Shown here piece by piece: positions 1 to 10,131 of a DNA stretch of 64,000 nt (positions are counted from its first letter, which is position 1; each line of letters starts with the position of its first letter). The position numbers and the translations under genes are program-made. The notes beneath the pieces are model-generated. The model did not search any database. It was not told the DNA's origin and saw only the letters and a list, made by a program, of their open reading frames with translations. The stretch is from Takakia lepidozioides (lineage: Eukaryota > Streptophyta > Takakiopsida > Takakiales > Takakiaceae). The stretch lies in assembly GCA_030704615.1 (NCBI GenBank), contig CM060732.1:23064001-23128000 (forward strand), in the 5' to 3' direction.

Positions 1-857
1 GTAATTGACCAAGAGAACGGGCCATGTGCTCCGACTTGTGGATTGAGCTCCGTAGGGATTTACACCGTCTAAGGCCAATCGAAGTCGCAGAGATCGTGGC
101 TCTGCAGCAAAATCCGCAAATGTGGTGTCAATGTGTCTCCATGCTTTGCTATCAGCTGGATGTCGAACCAACCCATCCTGGCTCTTATGTCTGTCGTGCC
201 ATGTCATGAGGTTAGCGATCAATTTACATCGGTACATACGTTTCAACCTTGGAATGACAGGGAAGTGTCGCAATACTTTCTTGGGCACACTTCCACGACC
301 TGGAATGTAACGGGAACTGCGGCACACTGGGCAAATGTCTACATTCTCATACTCCCCACGGAAGAGTACACAACCACGCTCACAGGCATGAATCATCGTG
401 TACTGCAATCCCATCTTGGCAATCATGGTTTTTGCTTCATAGTGAGTTTTCGACAATGAATTCTCTCTAGGAAAAAAACTCTTACGCAAGTATCCCAGAA
501 GCTCATCCACAAATGCATTGGTGCACTTGTGGGTAGTGCATGCGTTCAGCAACGTCAAAGTTGCTTGTAGCCGGCTGATGGAGCACCCTTCAAAAAGTGG
601 ACATTGCGACGCTCGGAAGAGTTTATCATACTCGGGATCAACGTGCAGGTGAGCATTCTCATCAAATTGTCTCCGGAATCGTCGAGATCATCGTCATGAT
701 CGGCAAATGTGTGATCGGTTCCACCATGAATGGGGTCCTCTCTGTTTGCATCTGCAAAGAGAAACGCTTCTTGCAATGCACGCTGCATTTCTACCTCCAA
801 TCCACCACTCTCATACGTTCCATCCCTGCGTTTTGAAGATCTGGCTTGAATGGGCAC
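1..857 (-). pseudogene. TNP2-like CACTA transposase, 5' part, runs off the window
   Basis: Translating the minus strand from 857 gives an acidic N-terminus. After a frame change near 555, an uninterrupted frame runs to base 1. This second part has the hallmarks of the plant CACTA (En/Spm, TNP2, Transposase_21) transposase: a His/Cys stretch (THYEAKTMIAKMGLQYTMIHAC, in part), CPVC followed by SRY, then KVLRHFPVIPRLKRMY, MTWHDRH, HPADSKAW and LALDGVNPYG at the window edge. In the family this protein cuts element ends and acts in the nucleus. The catalytic core lies beyond the left edge. The frame change near 555 could be a real lesion or a missed intron; no clear GT-AG pair is visible there. 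PPR scraps and a CACTAG terminus lie upstream in the same orientation, so they probably belong to the same element. Confidence 0.8.
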
Positions 858-1078
858 ACTCCGGCAGTGGAAGGCTCACGGAGTAATGAGTTTGGGCTGA
901 TATGCATGCTGACATGCCATGCCGTTGCAAAGAACAACGTTCTGAGTGGCGATTGTGATCTCAAAATCTACCCCTGCATTCAAGCTTATTTCTCTCTCGA
1001 GCAGAGCCGCCTTGTGGATGTTCCAGCCAGTGTCCAAAAACAGCTCAAGTGCAAGACAACAACATCAGCAAGGCATGG

Positions 1079-1973
1079 TTAGCTAAGCAAGGTAATGGTG
1101 GAGAGGCATTTGAACTCTCTGAACGTAATGTGGTCGGACTTCACCCCCTCCCACATCAATTGCTCATAGGTCTCCAAAACCTGCAATCCCCGCCCCTGTT
1201 GTGCATGTCCTGCGATCATCACTTTCCACGACACCACATTTCGCTCAGCCATATTGTTGAACACTCCCTATCTAGAAGGGTATTCATGTTCAGAATGACA
1301 TCTACCACAATTCTAGCTTTGACGATGCCATGGACCTCTTTGCCCTTCTCCAACAGGCTCGCACATGCACTACAAACACAAACAAACGTAATGTGCTCGG
1401 GCTTCACCCCCTAGACCCACATCATTTGCTCATAGGTCTCCAAAACCCGCAATCCTCGCCCATGTTGTGCATGTCCTGCGATCATCACGTTCCACCACAC
1501 CACATTTCGCTCAGCCATATTATTAAACACTCCTTGTCCACAAGGGAATGCTCCCACGTTTGGCATACATGTCGACGAGGTATTGTTACATCTGGTACAA
1601 TTCCAGCTTTGACAATGTCACGATGGACCTCTTTGCCCTTTACCAAGTCTCCAGGGCTGCCAGGTTTGCACATGCATTGCAAACACAAATGAACGTGACC
1701 CGGTCAGGCTGCACCTCTTCTCAACATTTGCTCATATGTCTCCAATGCCCTCATCCCGCACACATGCTGGCCATATCTTGCGAGATTCGGCGTGTTCCTT
1801 GAGACAACATCTTGTTCAGCCATGTTATCAAACTCTCCCTTCGCAACTTCATAGGTTTCCAAAGCCTCCATCCCACGTCCCTGCTGTGCATACCCTGCAA
1901 GCATCGCACTCCACGACACTACATCTCGGCAAAACAGGCTGAAATAGCTCGAAGAAGAAGGTGCCCTCACCAC
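1079..1973 (-). pseudogene. Decayed PPR-repeat fragments
   Basis: Three short open stretches on the minus strand (1704-1973, 1485-1688, 1079-1407) encode broken pieces of plant PLS-type pentatricopeptide repeats. Visible motifs include DVVSWSAMLAGYAQQGRG, EALETYE, KGKEVHGIVKA and FNNMAERNVVSW. PPR proteins of this class normally bind organelle RNA. Here the repeats are in different frames, separated by stops, and lack a start, a transit peptide or a C-terminal E/DYW domain. The block lies upstream of the TNP2 fragment and downstream of a CACTAG terminus at 2787, all on the same strand, so capture by a CACTA element is plausible. PPR identity is secure; capture is inference. Confidence 0.75.
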
Positions 1974-2559
1974 ATTGTCCTCTACCTTGTGTCATGACCC
2001 ATTGCGGATTAGACTGACCATGAACCCAAGAAGACCTCTTGTGCGTGCTGCTTGTATCTCTAGTCAGGTACTGTGGGATTGGTTCGTAAGAACCACCACG
2101 GTGCAGCTGAGCGGGCAGAGATTAAAATATGGGTTGCTAAGACCAAGCTGATTCCCCCAAGAACCTTGTGATCATCAGGAAGAATACCAAATCATGGTAC
2201 AAAGGGGAGCCAAGAGCCCACATTTGCACATAATGCGCCCGTGACGCCATAAACGCTTGCAACAACAGGACATGGGCCTCGATTTGGTCTTCGTCCTTCT
2301 CGCATCACTTGTTCGTCTCTCTCTCAAGCCTCCATCCCTCTCCCAACACTTAGACAAATTCAGGCAAAGGACAAAGTTACTCTTCCACCCTTAGATCATT
2401 TTACATCCGACGATTAGAACAATCTCTACGAGCCACACAAGCCCTAAAATACATTAAAATATTCCACGTCATGAGCCATGTGGAGCACTTATAAAAATTC
2501 CATTTTTGAATAGGGTGTGCAATGAATGCCTAGTTGTTAAGAGTCGTTCTCTAGTGCTT
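1974..2559. other. No gene recognised
   Basis: No conserved reading frame, RNA gene or repeat is recognised here. The sequence becomes AT-rich toward 2580. On the layout it would be untranslated interior of the putative minus-strand CACTA element that begins at 2787. Confidence 0.4.
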
Positions 2560-2787
2560 AAAACCACTTGTAATTGTTGTTTTTAAAAAAAATAAAAAAT
2601 TACGTAATTGAATTAAATCGCCGCGAATATTGTGCCGACTGCGGAGTCATTGATGCAACTTCTATCCGCCATTAGAAATGTGAATTTATCCATTACGACT
2701 GTGCAGTAGTAACAAACATCTCAAAGTTGTTCCCTCAGTGGTTTTGGACATGCAGTCGATTCGGAAAAGACACGAATGCTTCTAGTG
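2560..2787 (-). mobile_element. CACTA-type element 5' terminus, copy 1
   Basis: Read on the minus strand from 2787 the sequence begins CACTAGAAGCATTCGTGTC. A 30-bp-plus segment at 2755-2787 recurs almost exactly at 9017-9049, and similarity continues patchily for about 200 bp, including the AT-rich stretch with the acgcaattg / acgtaattg motif and the cggagtc.ttga motif. A CACTA start combined with a TNP2 fragment on the same strand (1-857) supports an En/Spm-type end. The dispersed 560-bp repeat starts immediately outside, at 2788, which marks a sharp boundary. The matching 3' end was not found. Confidence 0.5.
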
Positions 2788-3430
2788 TTGACTGGGGTCA
2801 GAAAAGTATTCATTCCACAGCTTCTCCTCATCTCTGTTACTTGTTTTTTGATAGTTTTCTATTGTCACATTGGCAGTATCATGTCAAAGTCACTCCAAAC
2901 TACATTCACCCAGCCAGCTAACTTGCAGAATTCAACATGGAAAGTTAGGGCCGATTCTGATAAGAGGGAAAAACAGGGTGAAATGTGCTGGAGAAGATGC
3001 CTTCATTAGCAGTGTCTGATTTTATCAATTGTGCCGTTGCTGCCAGTTGACCATCTACCCATGCAGCCTATTGATCCACAGGGAATCATAGTTAACCTGG
3101 AGCTTGAAGTCCGGGCCTCTTGGGTGAATCTGCACCCACACTCTATCCCTGCTCCTTTAGCTATCCACTCTTCTGCACAAATCATGCATACATCTTTGCC
3201 TTGCTGCTAGCAGCTGACAATGACAGCCTATATTTGTTAGATATGAAGCATCCAACTCAGCTTATCACACTAGTTCCTATGCTCAATTGCATCTGCTACT
3301 CTCTATAATCCAACAGGCATTCACCTTCTTGCCTCGATTGTCCCACCATTGACTGGGGTCAGAATAAGTATTCATTCGACAACTTCTCCTCGTCTCTATT
3401 ACCTATTTCTGGATACTGAGCTGCTCTTCT
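2788..3430 (+). repeat. Dispersed ~560-bp repeat, one full unit plus part of a second
   Basis: The unit starts at ttgactggggtcagaaaag, passes agctaacttgcagaattcaa, gccgattctgataagaggga and tgccttgctgctagcagctg, and ends at cttgcctcgattgtcccacca. A second unit then begins at about 3349 and stops near 3430. Related copies lie at 4560-5375, 7925-8155 and, inverted, 40075-40974. No coding potential is visible. PPR fragments lie near every copy. Confidence 0.75.
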
Positions 3431-4559
3431 ACCTACCTAAGCATTAGTACAATGATCTTACCTCGAGAAGCTGAACTCATCTTTCTTCTAATCGTGAAGC
3501 TCTTTGCTGGCAGCAGCAGTCTTCAAGATAGTAGCTGACCATGCTCCCGCAAGGTTGTGTTTTCCAGCTTGCAAGCTGCCAGCAAATCCACAGTATCTGT
3601 GCGCACGTACTCAAAGGCATCAGTCTGGGAAAAACATCATTAACTTTCCCGAATACAAGATGCACACAGTCAGGGTGAATCCTTCTTACAAATCCAAAGA
3701 GGGTCCATAAAACACAGGTCCAACACACGTAGGCAAGCCACAGACAATACTGAGCTGTTTGCAAATGTCTGTCAGACAAAGCAAAAGGAACCAGCAAGAA
3801 AGTAAATGGAAGGGCACCTCACACAAGAAGCACCAGATTGCCTATGTTGCCCTTCACCCAACCATTCCCTGCTTGTCAGCCCCCTTTACATACTTGAGTT
3901 CTCCAGCAAAACTATGAAACAAGTTATGTCATGCACTCCGTCATTGTCGTCCTTTCCTTGCGATTGAAAATGGTCGAACTCATCTGTGAGTGTACAATTT
4001 GTGTCCTCACATCCTACAACAACATGGAGCACGTGGATGCCCTAGGGAAACCCTCCCATGGCAAGACCGCAAAGTTTAGGAGCTTAGTCACTTCACCAGT
4101 AACCTGTTGTATATCCATCCAACGAGTGGCATTTGTGCATATTACCCAATGAGTGGCTGCATAAATCTTTTAAATGAAAGGTGTCTAAATGTAGGGATCA
4201 TAACTACACACAAATGCAGGGAAGTGTGCTTGCCTCTTCTATATCATTGGGGTTGACTGCAACATCGTCTCTAAACTGCATGGCCCCTTCTTCAAATCTG
4301 CAGCACAAATTGGCTATATTCATTGAACCCGACGGTGTCTTCATGAAAAGCTAGGCTACTAACTGCACTAGTGATGTTTCCTGGTGTTAACTAACCAGGA
4401 ATGTATTTTGAAGCTACTCAACCCTTCATTAGTGCCGATGATAATCATATTATCAGTGAGGTAACACAGTTCTAGAATTCAGTAGTGTTTTTAGGTTTTC
4501 CAGGCGAAGACGCCAATACATAGCAGCATCAGAGTTAGGGTTGCCACACTCTTGTCCAT
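3431..4559. other. No gene recognised
   Basis: About 1.1 kb between repeat copies. Short frames occur on both strands, but none has a recognisable motif or a consistent coding pattern. No RNA gene or mobile-element end was identified. Confidence 0.4.
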
Positions 4560-5375
4560 CCTTTTTGGCCCTTTTGTGTCACATTGGCAGTATCATATCA
4601 AAGTCACTCCAAACTATCAAAGGTTCACTCAACCAGCTAACTAGCAGAATTCAGACATGAATAATTAGGGCCGATTCTGATAAGAGGGAAAAATAGGGTG
4701 AAATGTGTTGAAGAAGGTGCCTGATTTTATCAATTGTGCCGCTGCTGATGCGGATTCTAGTTGACAATCTGTTTCTTGTACTTGTCCTTCCACAGGGAAT
4801 GATAGGTAATATGGAGCTTGAAACCCGGCCCTCTTGGATGAATCTGGACCCACACTCTATCCCTACTCCTTCAGCTATCCATGCCTATGCACAAATCATG
4901 CATACATCTTTGCCTTGCTGCTAGCAGCTGACAATGACAGCCTAAATTTGTTCTAGGAAACACCCAACTCAACTTATCACACTAGTTCCTATGCTCAATT
5001 GCATCTGTTACTCTCTATAATCCACAAGCATTCACCTTCTTGCCTCGATTGTCCCACCATTGACTGGGGTCAGAAAAGTATTCATTCTATAGCTTCTCCT
5101 CGTCTATGTTACCTGTTTCTGGATACTTTCCTATTGTCACATTTGCAGTGTCATGTCAGTCACTCCAAACTATCAAAGGTTCACTCAACCAGCTAACTTG
5201 TAGAATTCAACATGAAAATTTAGGGCTGATTATGATAAGAGGGAAAAACAGGGTGAAATGTGTTGAAGAAGGTGCAATTGTGCCGCTGCTCCTTCAGCTT
5301 CCAGTTGACCATCTGTTTCTTGTACGTGTCCTTCCACCGGGAATCATAGGTAATCTGGATCAACTATGAAGTAAA
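4560..5375 (+). repeat. Dispersed ~560-bp repeat, two partial units in tandem
   Basis: The first unit enters partway (cattggcagtatcatatc at about 4582) and runs to the unit end near 5058. The next begins with ttgactggggtcagaaaag at about 5060 and breaks off near 5370 after a short internal deletion. Order and orientation match the 2788-3430 copy. Confidence 0.7.
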
Positions 5376-5389
5376 AAAAAACCATGCTT

Positions 5390-5788
5390 TGCTGCATTAT
5401 TAGGCCTGCCTTGGAGTACACTTATGCAGTGGGGGTTGATAACTCCAACCAGGTTAAGTCTTGGGTGCTTAAGGAGTGCATGTCAGCATGCTCCAAAATG
5501 CCTAATGTGGCTATTTGGGGTGAGTTTGGCATCCCTCCCTTAAGCTCCCAACGAGATTAAGTCAAGGTCAGATGGTGGGGTCAGCTCCAACGTATGACTA
5601 ATATCAGATACCCTAAGTTAATAGACTCTATATCTCACCCTGTCAAACAGGCTAAGTCCTGGCGGAAGAGGGTAGAAGAGATTTTCAAGGATCTGAATCT
5701 AAGTCCGCAAGTCTTGACCCTGCTGGATAACTCTGACTTACAGGCTATAGTGTCCAAAGCCATGTCTGTTGCCAGGAAATGTTGTTGA
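5390..5788 (+). pseudogene. LINE-type reverse transcriptase C-terminal fragment
   Basis: The plus strand encodes RPALEYTYAVG, then QVKSWVLKECMSAC, WGEFGIPPLSSQRD, a TAA stop, VKVRWWGQLQRM and SWRKRVEEI. The order (R-P-x-LEY, a mid-region ending in E-x-G-x-PPL..RRD, then RWW) resembles the region following the reverse transcriptase domain in many non-LTR retrotransposon ORF2 proteins. The catalytic domain is absent and one in-frame stop is present, so this is a 5'-truncated relic. It follows directly after a copy of the dispersed repeat. The assignment rests on motif memory only. Confidence 0.45.
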
Positions 5789-5920
5789 TGAAAATGGTAG
5801 AAAACTTCCCTGAACTTCTTTCTAGTCTGTGACATGGGGGAGGACATCATGGATGACCTCAAGGGTTTACCCACAATACACTAAAATTCAAACTCAGGTC
5901 AGGAAGCCTACCTTTGAACA

Positions 5921-7855
5921 TCAAACAGATGCACAGAGGAAAGGGGGATTGCAAATGACAATGTCACCATGGACCTCTTTGCCCTTTTCTAGAGCTGTCA
6001 GGCTTGCACATGCAACAAACGTTAGGTGGTCGGGCTTCAACCCTTCCCCCATCATTTGATCATAGAACACCAAGAGAACACCAAAGCCTTCATCCCACAT
6101 CCTTGCTGTGCATACCCTACAAGCATCGCGTTCCATGACACACATCTTGTTCAGCCATAGTGTTGAAAACTCCCTTCGCATCCTCGATGCACCCACATTT
6201 TGCATACATTTCGACCAACGTATTGTTCAGAATGACATTTGGTACAATTCCAGCTCTGAAGATGTCGCCATGGACCTCTTTCCCCTTTTCCAGAGCTGCC
6301 AGGGCAGTGTTCATAATGACATTTGGTACAATTCCAGCTTTGATGATACCCCATGCACCTCTTTGCCCTTGTCATGCACCCACAATTTCGGTCTGATGTC
6401 CACCAGCGTATGGTTCAGAATGACATTTGGTACAATTCCAGCTCTGAAGATGTCGCCATGGACCTCTTTCCCCTTTCCCAGAGCTGCCAGGGCAGTGTTC
6501 ATAATGACATTTGGTACAATTCCAGCTTTGGTGATATCCCATGCACCTCTTTGCCCTTGTCATGCACCCACAATTTGGGTCTGATGTCCACCAGGGTATG
6601 GTTCAGAATGACATTTCCAGGTACAATTCCAGCTCTGAAAATGTCGCCATGGACCTCTTTCCCCATTCCAGAGCTGCCAGGGCAGTGTTCAGAATGACAT
6701 TTGGTACAATTCCAGCTTTGATGATATCCCATGCACCTCTTTGCCCTTGTCATGCACCCACAATTTGGGTCTGATGCCCACCGGGGTATGGTTCAGAATG
6801 ACATTTCCAAGTACAATTCCAGCTCTGAAAATGTCGCCATGGACCTCTTTCCCCTTTCCAGAGCTGCCAGGGCAGTGTTCAGAATGACATTCAGTACAAT
6901 TCCAGCTTTGATGATATCCCCATGTACCTCTTTGCCCTTGTCCAGGGGTCGATGCACCCACATTTTGCATACATGTCCATCAACGTGGTTCAGAATGACA
7001 TTTGGTACAATTCCAGCTCTGAAGATGTCGCCATAGACCTCTTTCCCCGTTTTGAGAGCTGCCAGGGCAGTGTTCAGAATGACATTTGGTACAATTCCAG
7101 TTTTGATGATATCCCCATGCACCTCTTTGCCCTTGTCCAGGGCTGCCAGGCTTGCACAAGCATTGCAAATGCACAGAAACATGATGTGGCCGGGCTTCAC
7201 CCCTTCCCCCATCATTTGATCATAGGTCTCCAAAGCCTCCATGCCACGTCCCTGTTGTGCATACCCTGCAAGCATCGCACTCCACGACACCACATCTCGT
7301 TCAGCCATAGTGTCGAAAACTCCCTTTGCATCCTCGATGCATCCACATTTGGCATACATGTCCAGGTCAGGGCAGTGTTTAGAATGACATTTGGTGCAAT
7401 TCCAGCTTTGACCGATGTCACCATGGACCTCTTTCCCCTTTTCCAGGCTTGCACACGCATTGCAAACACAAACAAACGTGATGTGGTTGGGCTTCACCCC
7501 TTCGCCCATCATTTGCTCATAGGTCTCCAAAGCATTCGTACCACGCCCATGCTTGGTAATCCTGCCAACATTATATTCCACGTGATCGTTGAGGCATTAT
7601 GTATTGAACACTTGGTGATCATCCATCATGCTCCCGTCAAACATACATGTTGACAAGGGTGTTGAGTAGAAAATCGTTCGGCGTGAATCCACTTTGGATA
7701 ATGTGAGTGTGCACCTGCTTTCCAGCTTCCAGGCCTTTCATCTTGATGCACTTATGCAAGAGACACACATACATATCTACATCTGCTGAAATGCCTCCTT
7801 GGTTTAAAGTCTGTAGAGCCTCTTTCAGTCTGCCTGCCTCATAAAGCATCTTCAC
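5921..7855 (-). pseudogene. Degenerate PPR gene with an amplified repeat array
   Basis: The most upstream part (7637-7855) looks like the N-terminal repeat of a PLS-type PPR protein: GRLKEALQTLNQGG, then YVCLLHKCIKMKGLEAGKQV and FLLNTLVNMYV. A frame break near 7640 leads into the longest open piece (6793-7581, 262 codons), with complete P/L/S motifs such as DMYAKCGCIEDAKGVFDTMA, ERDVVSWSAMLAGYAQQGRG and MMGEGVKPNHITFVC. Further downstream the frame breaks repeatedly and the same KGKEVHGDIFRAGIVPNVIL motif recurs. No organelle targeting sequence and no DYW domain can be seen. The family binds organelle transcripts; this copy cannot make a full protein. Confidence 0.8.
6220..7140 (-). repeat. 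Tandem array of a PPR half-module (~90-105 bp, higher order ~190 bp)
   Basis: The core gacatttggtacaattccag recurs, sometimes with small changes, at about 6233, 6327, 6422, 6507, 6609, 6699, 6799, 6890, 6996 and 7081. Copies alternate between two variants (one followed by ctctgaa.atgtcgccatgg, one by tttgatgatatcccatgc), giving a dimeric period near 190 bp. On the minus strand each unit encodes KGKEVHGDI.RAGIVPNVILN, so the array is an expansion of one PPR segment rather than a normal PPR ladder. Confidence 0.8.
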
Positions 7856-7924
7856 ATGCCCATAAGTGCCAGAAGAGGCAAATGTGGACTCCCTCTCTTG
7901 ATCCTCTTCCAGAAGTTGTGGTCA

Positions 7925-8155
7925 TGGTTGAGGTGCCCGATTTTATCAACTGTGCCGCTACAGCTGCCGCTTCCAGCTGACCATCTACCCATGGAGGTTT
8001 CTTGTAGCTATCCTTCCACAAGGAACCATAGGTAATCTGGAGCTTGAAATCCGACCCTCTTGGATGAATATGGACCCACACTCTATCCTACTCCTTCAGC
8101 AATCACTGCATCTGCACAAATCATGCATACATCCTTGCCTTGCTGCCAATGCGAA
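7925..8155 (+). repeat. Dispersed ~560-bp repeat, internal fragment
   Basis: This matches the middle of the unit: gattttatcaactgtgccgc, the segment with gctgaccatctacccatgg, then ctcttggatgaatatggacc and the stretch ending gccttgctgcc. Orientation is the same as the copies at 2788 and 4560. It sits between two PPR fragments. Confidence 0.65.
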
Positions 8156-8405
8156 CATCGCACTCCACAACACCGCATCTCGTTGAGCCACAGTCGAACA
8201 CTACCTTCGCATCTTCATTGCTCCCGCATTCGGCATACATGTCCACCAGGGCGGTGTTCAGAATGACAAACCCTACAATTCCAGCTTTCACGATGTCACC
8301 ATGGACCTTCCATGTCACTTCCAGGTGGAGGTAGTACATATTAAAATATGCAAGCCCCCAAGGCCAGATTTTGTTTGCATGTTCTTGTGAAAGACACGTC
8401 AGCAA
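8121..8405 (-). pseudogene. PPR-repeat fragment
   Basis: The minus strand encodes KVHGDIVKAGI, then VILNTALVDMYAECGSNEDA and KVVFD, one PPR L/S segment. It is flanked by the dispersed repeat and lies upstream of the larger PPR pseudogene on the same strand. It is too short to be functional. Confidence 0.7.
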
Positions 8406-8814
8406 ATGTGCCCCCGAATCACGGGTTCAATCAATGCGCAGTGGTTCATGGAGTCGTTGAGTGGATTACATATCCACTTTAATGAATAAATATCTTTATT
8501 CCATTAATCGAATTAGGAATGAAAATTTCTAGTCGCATGTGTAGTAATTAGAACACGTATGCTATCCGTTATCGACATCTTAACCTCTTCACTAAGGTGA
8601 GGTGCGTGCGCGAAACGGGTGTTACTTGAAGTCGGGTCAATGTGGCCATGGCAGACCTTGTCACATCCATCAACATGGTTTTTGTTGTAGTATGTTATGA
8701 CAGCAAGAGAAGGATCCAGGTAACATCGTCCAATCCTAAACTAACAGAGGCAACCCCTCTTGATGGACTCTCCCTGAACGACTTTCTTCTGTCTCGGCCC
8801 TTTGTGGTTGTTGT

Positions 8815-9049
8815 AAGAAGGCAATTTCCGCTTTTTCAAATTTTATGTATTTACGCAATTAATTAAATAGCCCGGATTTTTGCTACGACTCCGGAGTCGT
8901 TGACCCCATTTCTGTCCGCGGTCTGAAATGCCCCCGTGGGCCCACATTGTCCATTTCAACTCCCCAGTAGTCCTGTTTACTACCAAGTGGTTCCCGGAGT
9001 GGTTGGCCGACACCTAGTCGATTCGGAAAAGACACGAATGCTTCTAGTG
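8815..9049 (-). mobile_element. CACTA-type element 5' terminus, copy 2
   Basis: On the minus strand from 9049 the sequence begins CACTAGAAGCATTCGTGTC and stays similar to the 2787 terminus for about 200 bp. This is consistent with a second element of the same family whose body would run leftward through the PPR block. No matching 3' end was found, so the element's extent is unknown. Confidence 0.5.
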
Positions 9050-9569
9050 TATTGAAGCCAGCGCCTTGTGTTCAGTGACCCATGATGTTTTGTGCGATTC
9101 ACAATGGTGTGAGAGACATTTGTGGTGACCTCGGTGTATATAACATATCAGACACCGTATATGTGGTTTTGAAAGCCATTCTGTCTCATAACCATTATAC
9201 ATTCGCTTCCAACATGAAGCCACTAGTTCAAAGTTCTCCATTTGAAAAGGAGGATACCATTGCATTTGCAAGGCAGTGCACCATAAAATCGATGTTTCAG
9301 TATCATCGTCCCTTTCAGATAGCAAATGACACTGTCTTGGACTAAAGTGAAAGTTTGTGGGCTCTGGGTCATCTTCTGATTCTGGGCTCTCCGCCATTGT
9401 TGGGCAAATTTCAGATTTTGCTTTGGGGTTTATTTTCAGTTTTTGTTGCATGCTTATGCACCACTCGTACATGCAAGGGACGTGACCTTTCATAGTGCAA
9501 AACACGGACATGACCTTTCACAACTTGCCCCTTCACACGCGACTTTTCACCAGTAATCCCCCGATCCCC
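9050..9569. other. Unassigned, one unrecognised open frame
   Basis: A minus-strand frame (9044-9511, 155 codons) has an acidic middle part (AESPESEDDPEP) and several Cys/His residues near its end. It matches no family I recognise and overlaps the CACTA terminus by a few bases. It may be chance or part of the neighbouring Ulp1-type transposon gene. Confidence 0.3.
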
Positions 9570-10130
9570 CGATTCGAAACCTGCCGTCCCTCATCCCCTC
9601 ACCCCGTGGTCCCCTCATCCCCTCATCCCCCGTCCAGCTCCCGACATTCCCTCCATGATCCCCTCATCTCCCGGCCTGTTCCTCTGGTTCCCTGATCCCC
9701 TGGTCTCCCCGCCCGCTCCCCTCGTTCCCTCATCTCCTGATCTCCCCACCCGTCCCCCTGGTTCCTTGATCCCCCTGATCTCCCCAACCATTCCCCTGGT
9801 TCCCTGATCCCCTGTTCTCCCCACCCGTCCCCTTGGTTCCCCGACCCCCTGATCTCTCCCGCCCGTTCCCCTGCTTCCCTGATCCCCGCTAACCCCTTAT
9901 ACAATCCCTTGTCTCCTTCATCCCCCAACCGCCCTGAACCTGAGCCCCCTGATCCCCCCCTGACCCCCTTGAACGCCTTCCAGGCTCCCTTATCTCCCTC
10001 ATCCCCCGTTCCCCTAGCTAAGTCATCCCCTGTGGCACCGACCCTCCCAGTTCCCTGATCCCCCTACCCCCTTGTTCAACGACCCCCTCATCCGCCACAT
10101 CCCTGGTTGTTTGATCCACTCAAGGATCCC
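9570..10130. repeat. C-rich minisatellite
   Basis: Irregular tandem units of the form ccctggttccctgatccc, cctgatctccccacccgt and variants fill about 560 bp. The units are about 40 bp with many substitutions and indels. The array lies just 3' of the stop codon of the minus-strand Ulp1 gene. Long frames across it are repeat artefacts. Confidence 0.8.
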
Positions 10131-10131
10131 C

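Noticed and set aside
9570-9930. Overlapping Gly/Arg-rich minus-strand frames of 69-101 codons
   Set aside because: They are translations of the C-rich minisatellite and have no independent coding signal.
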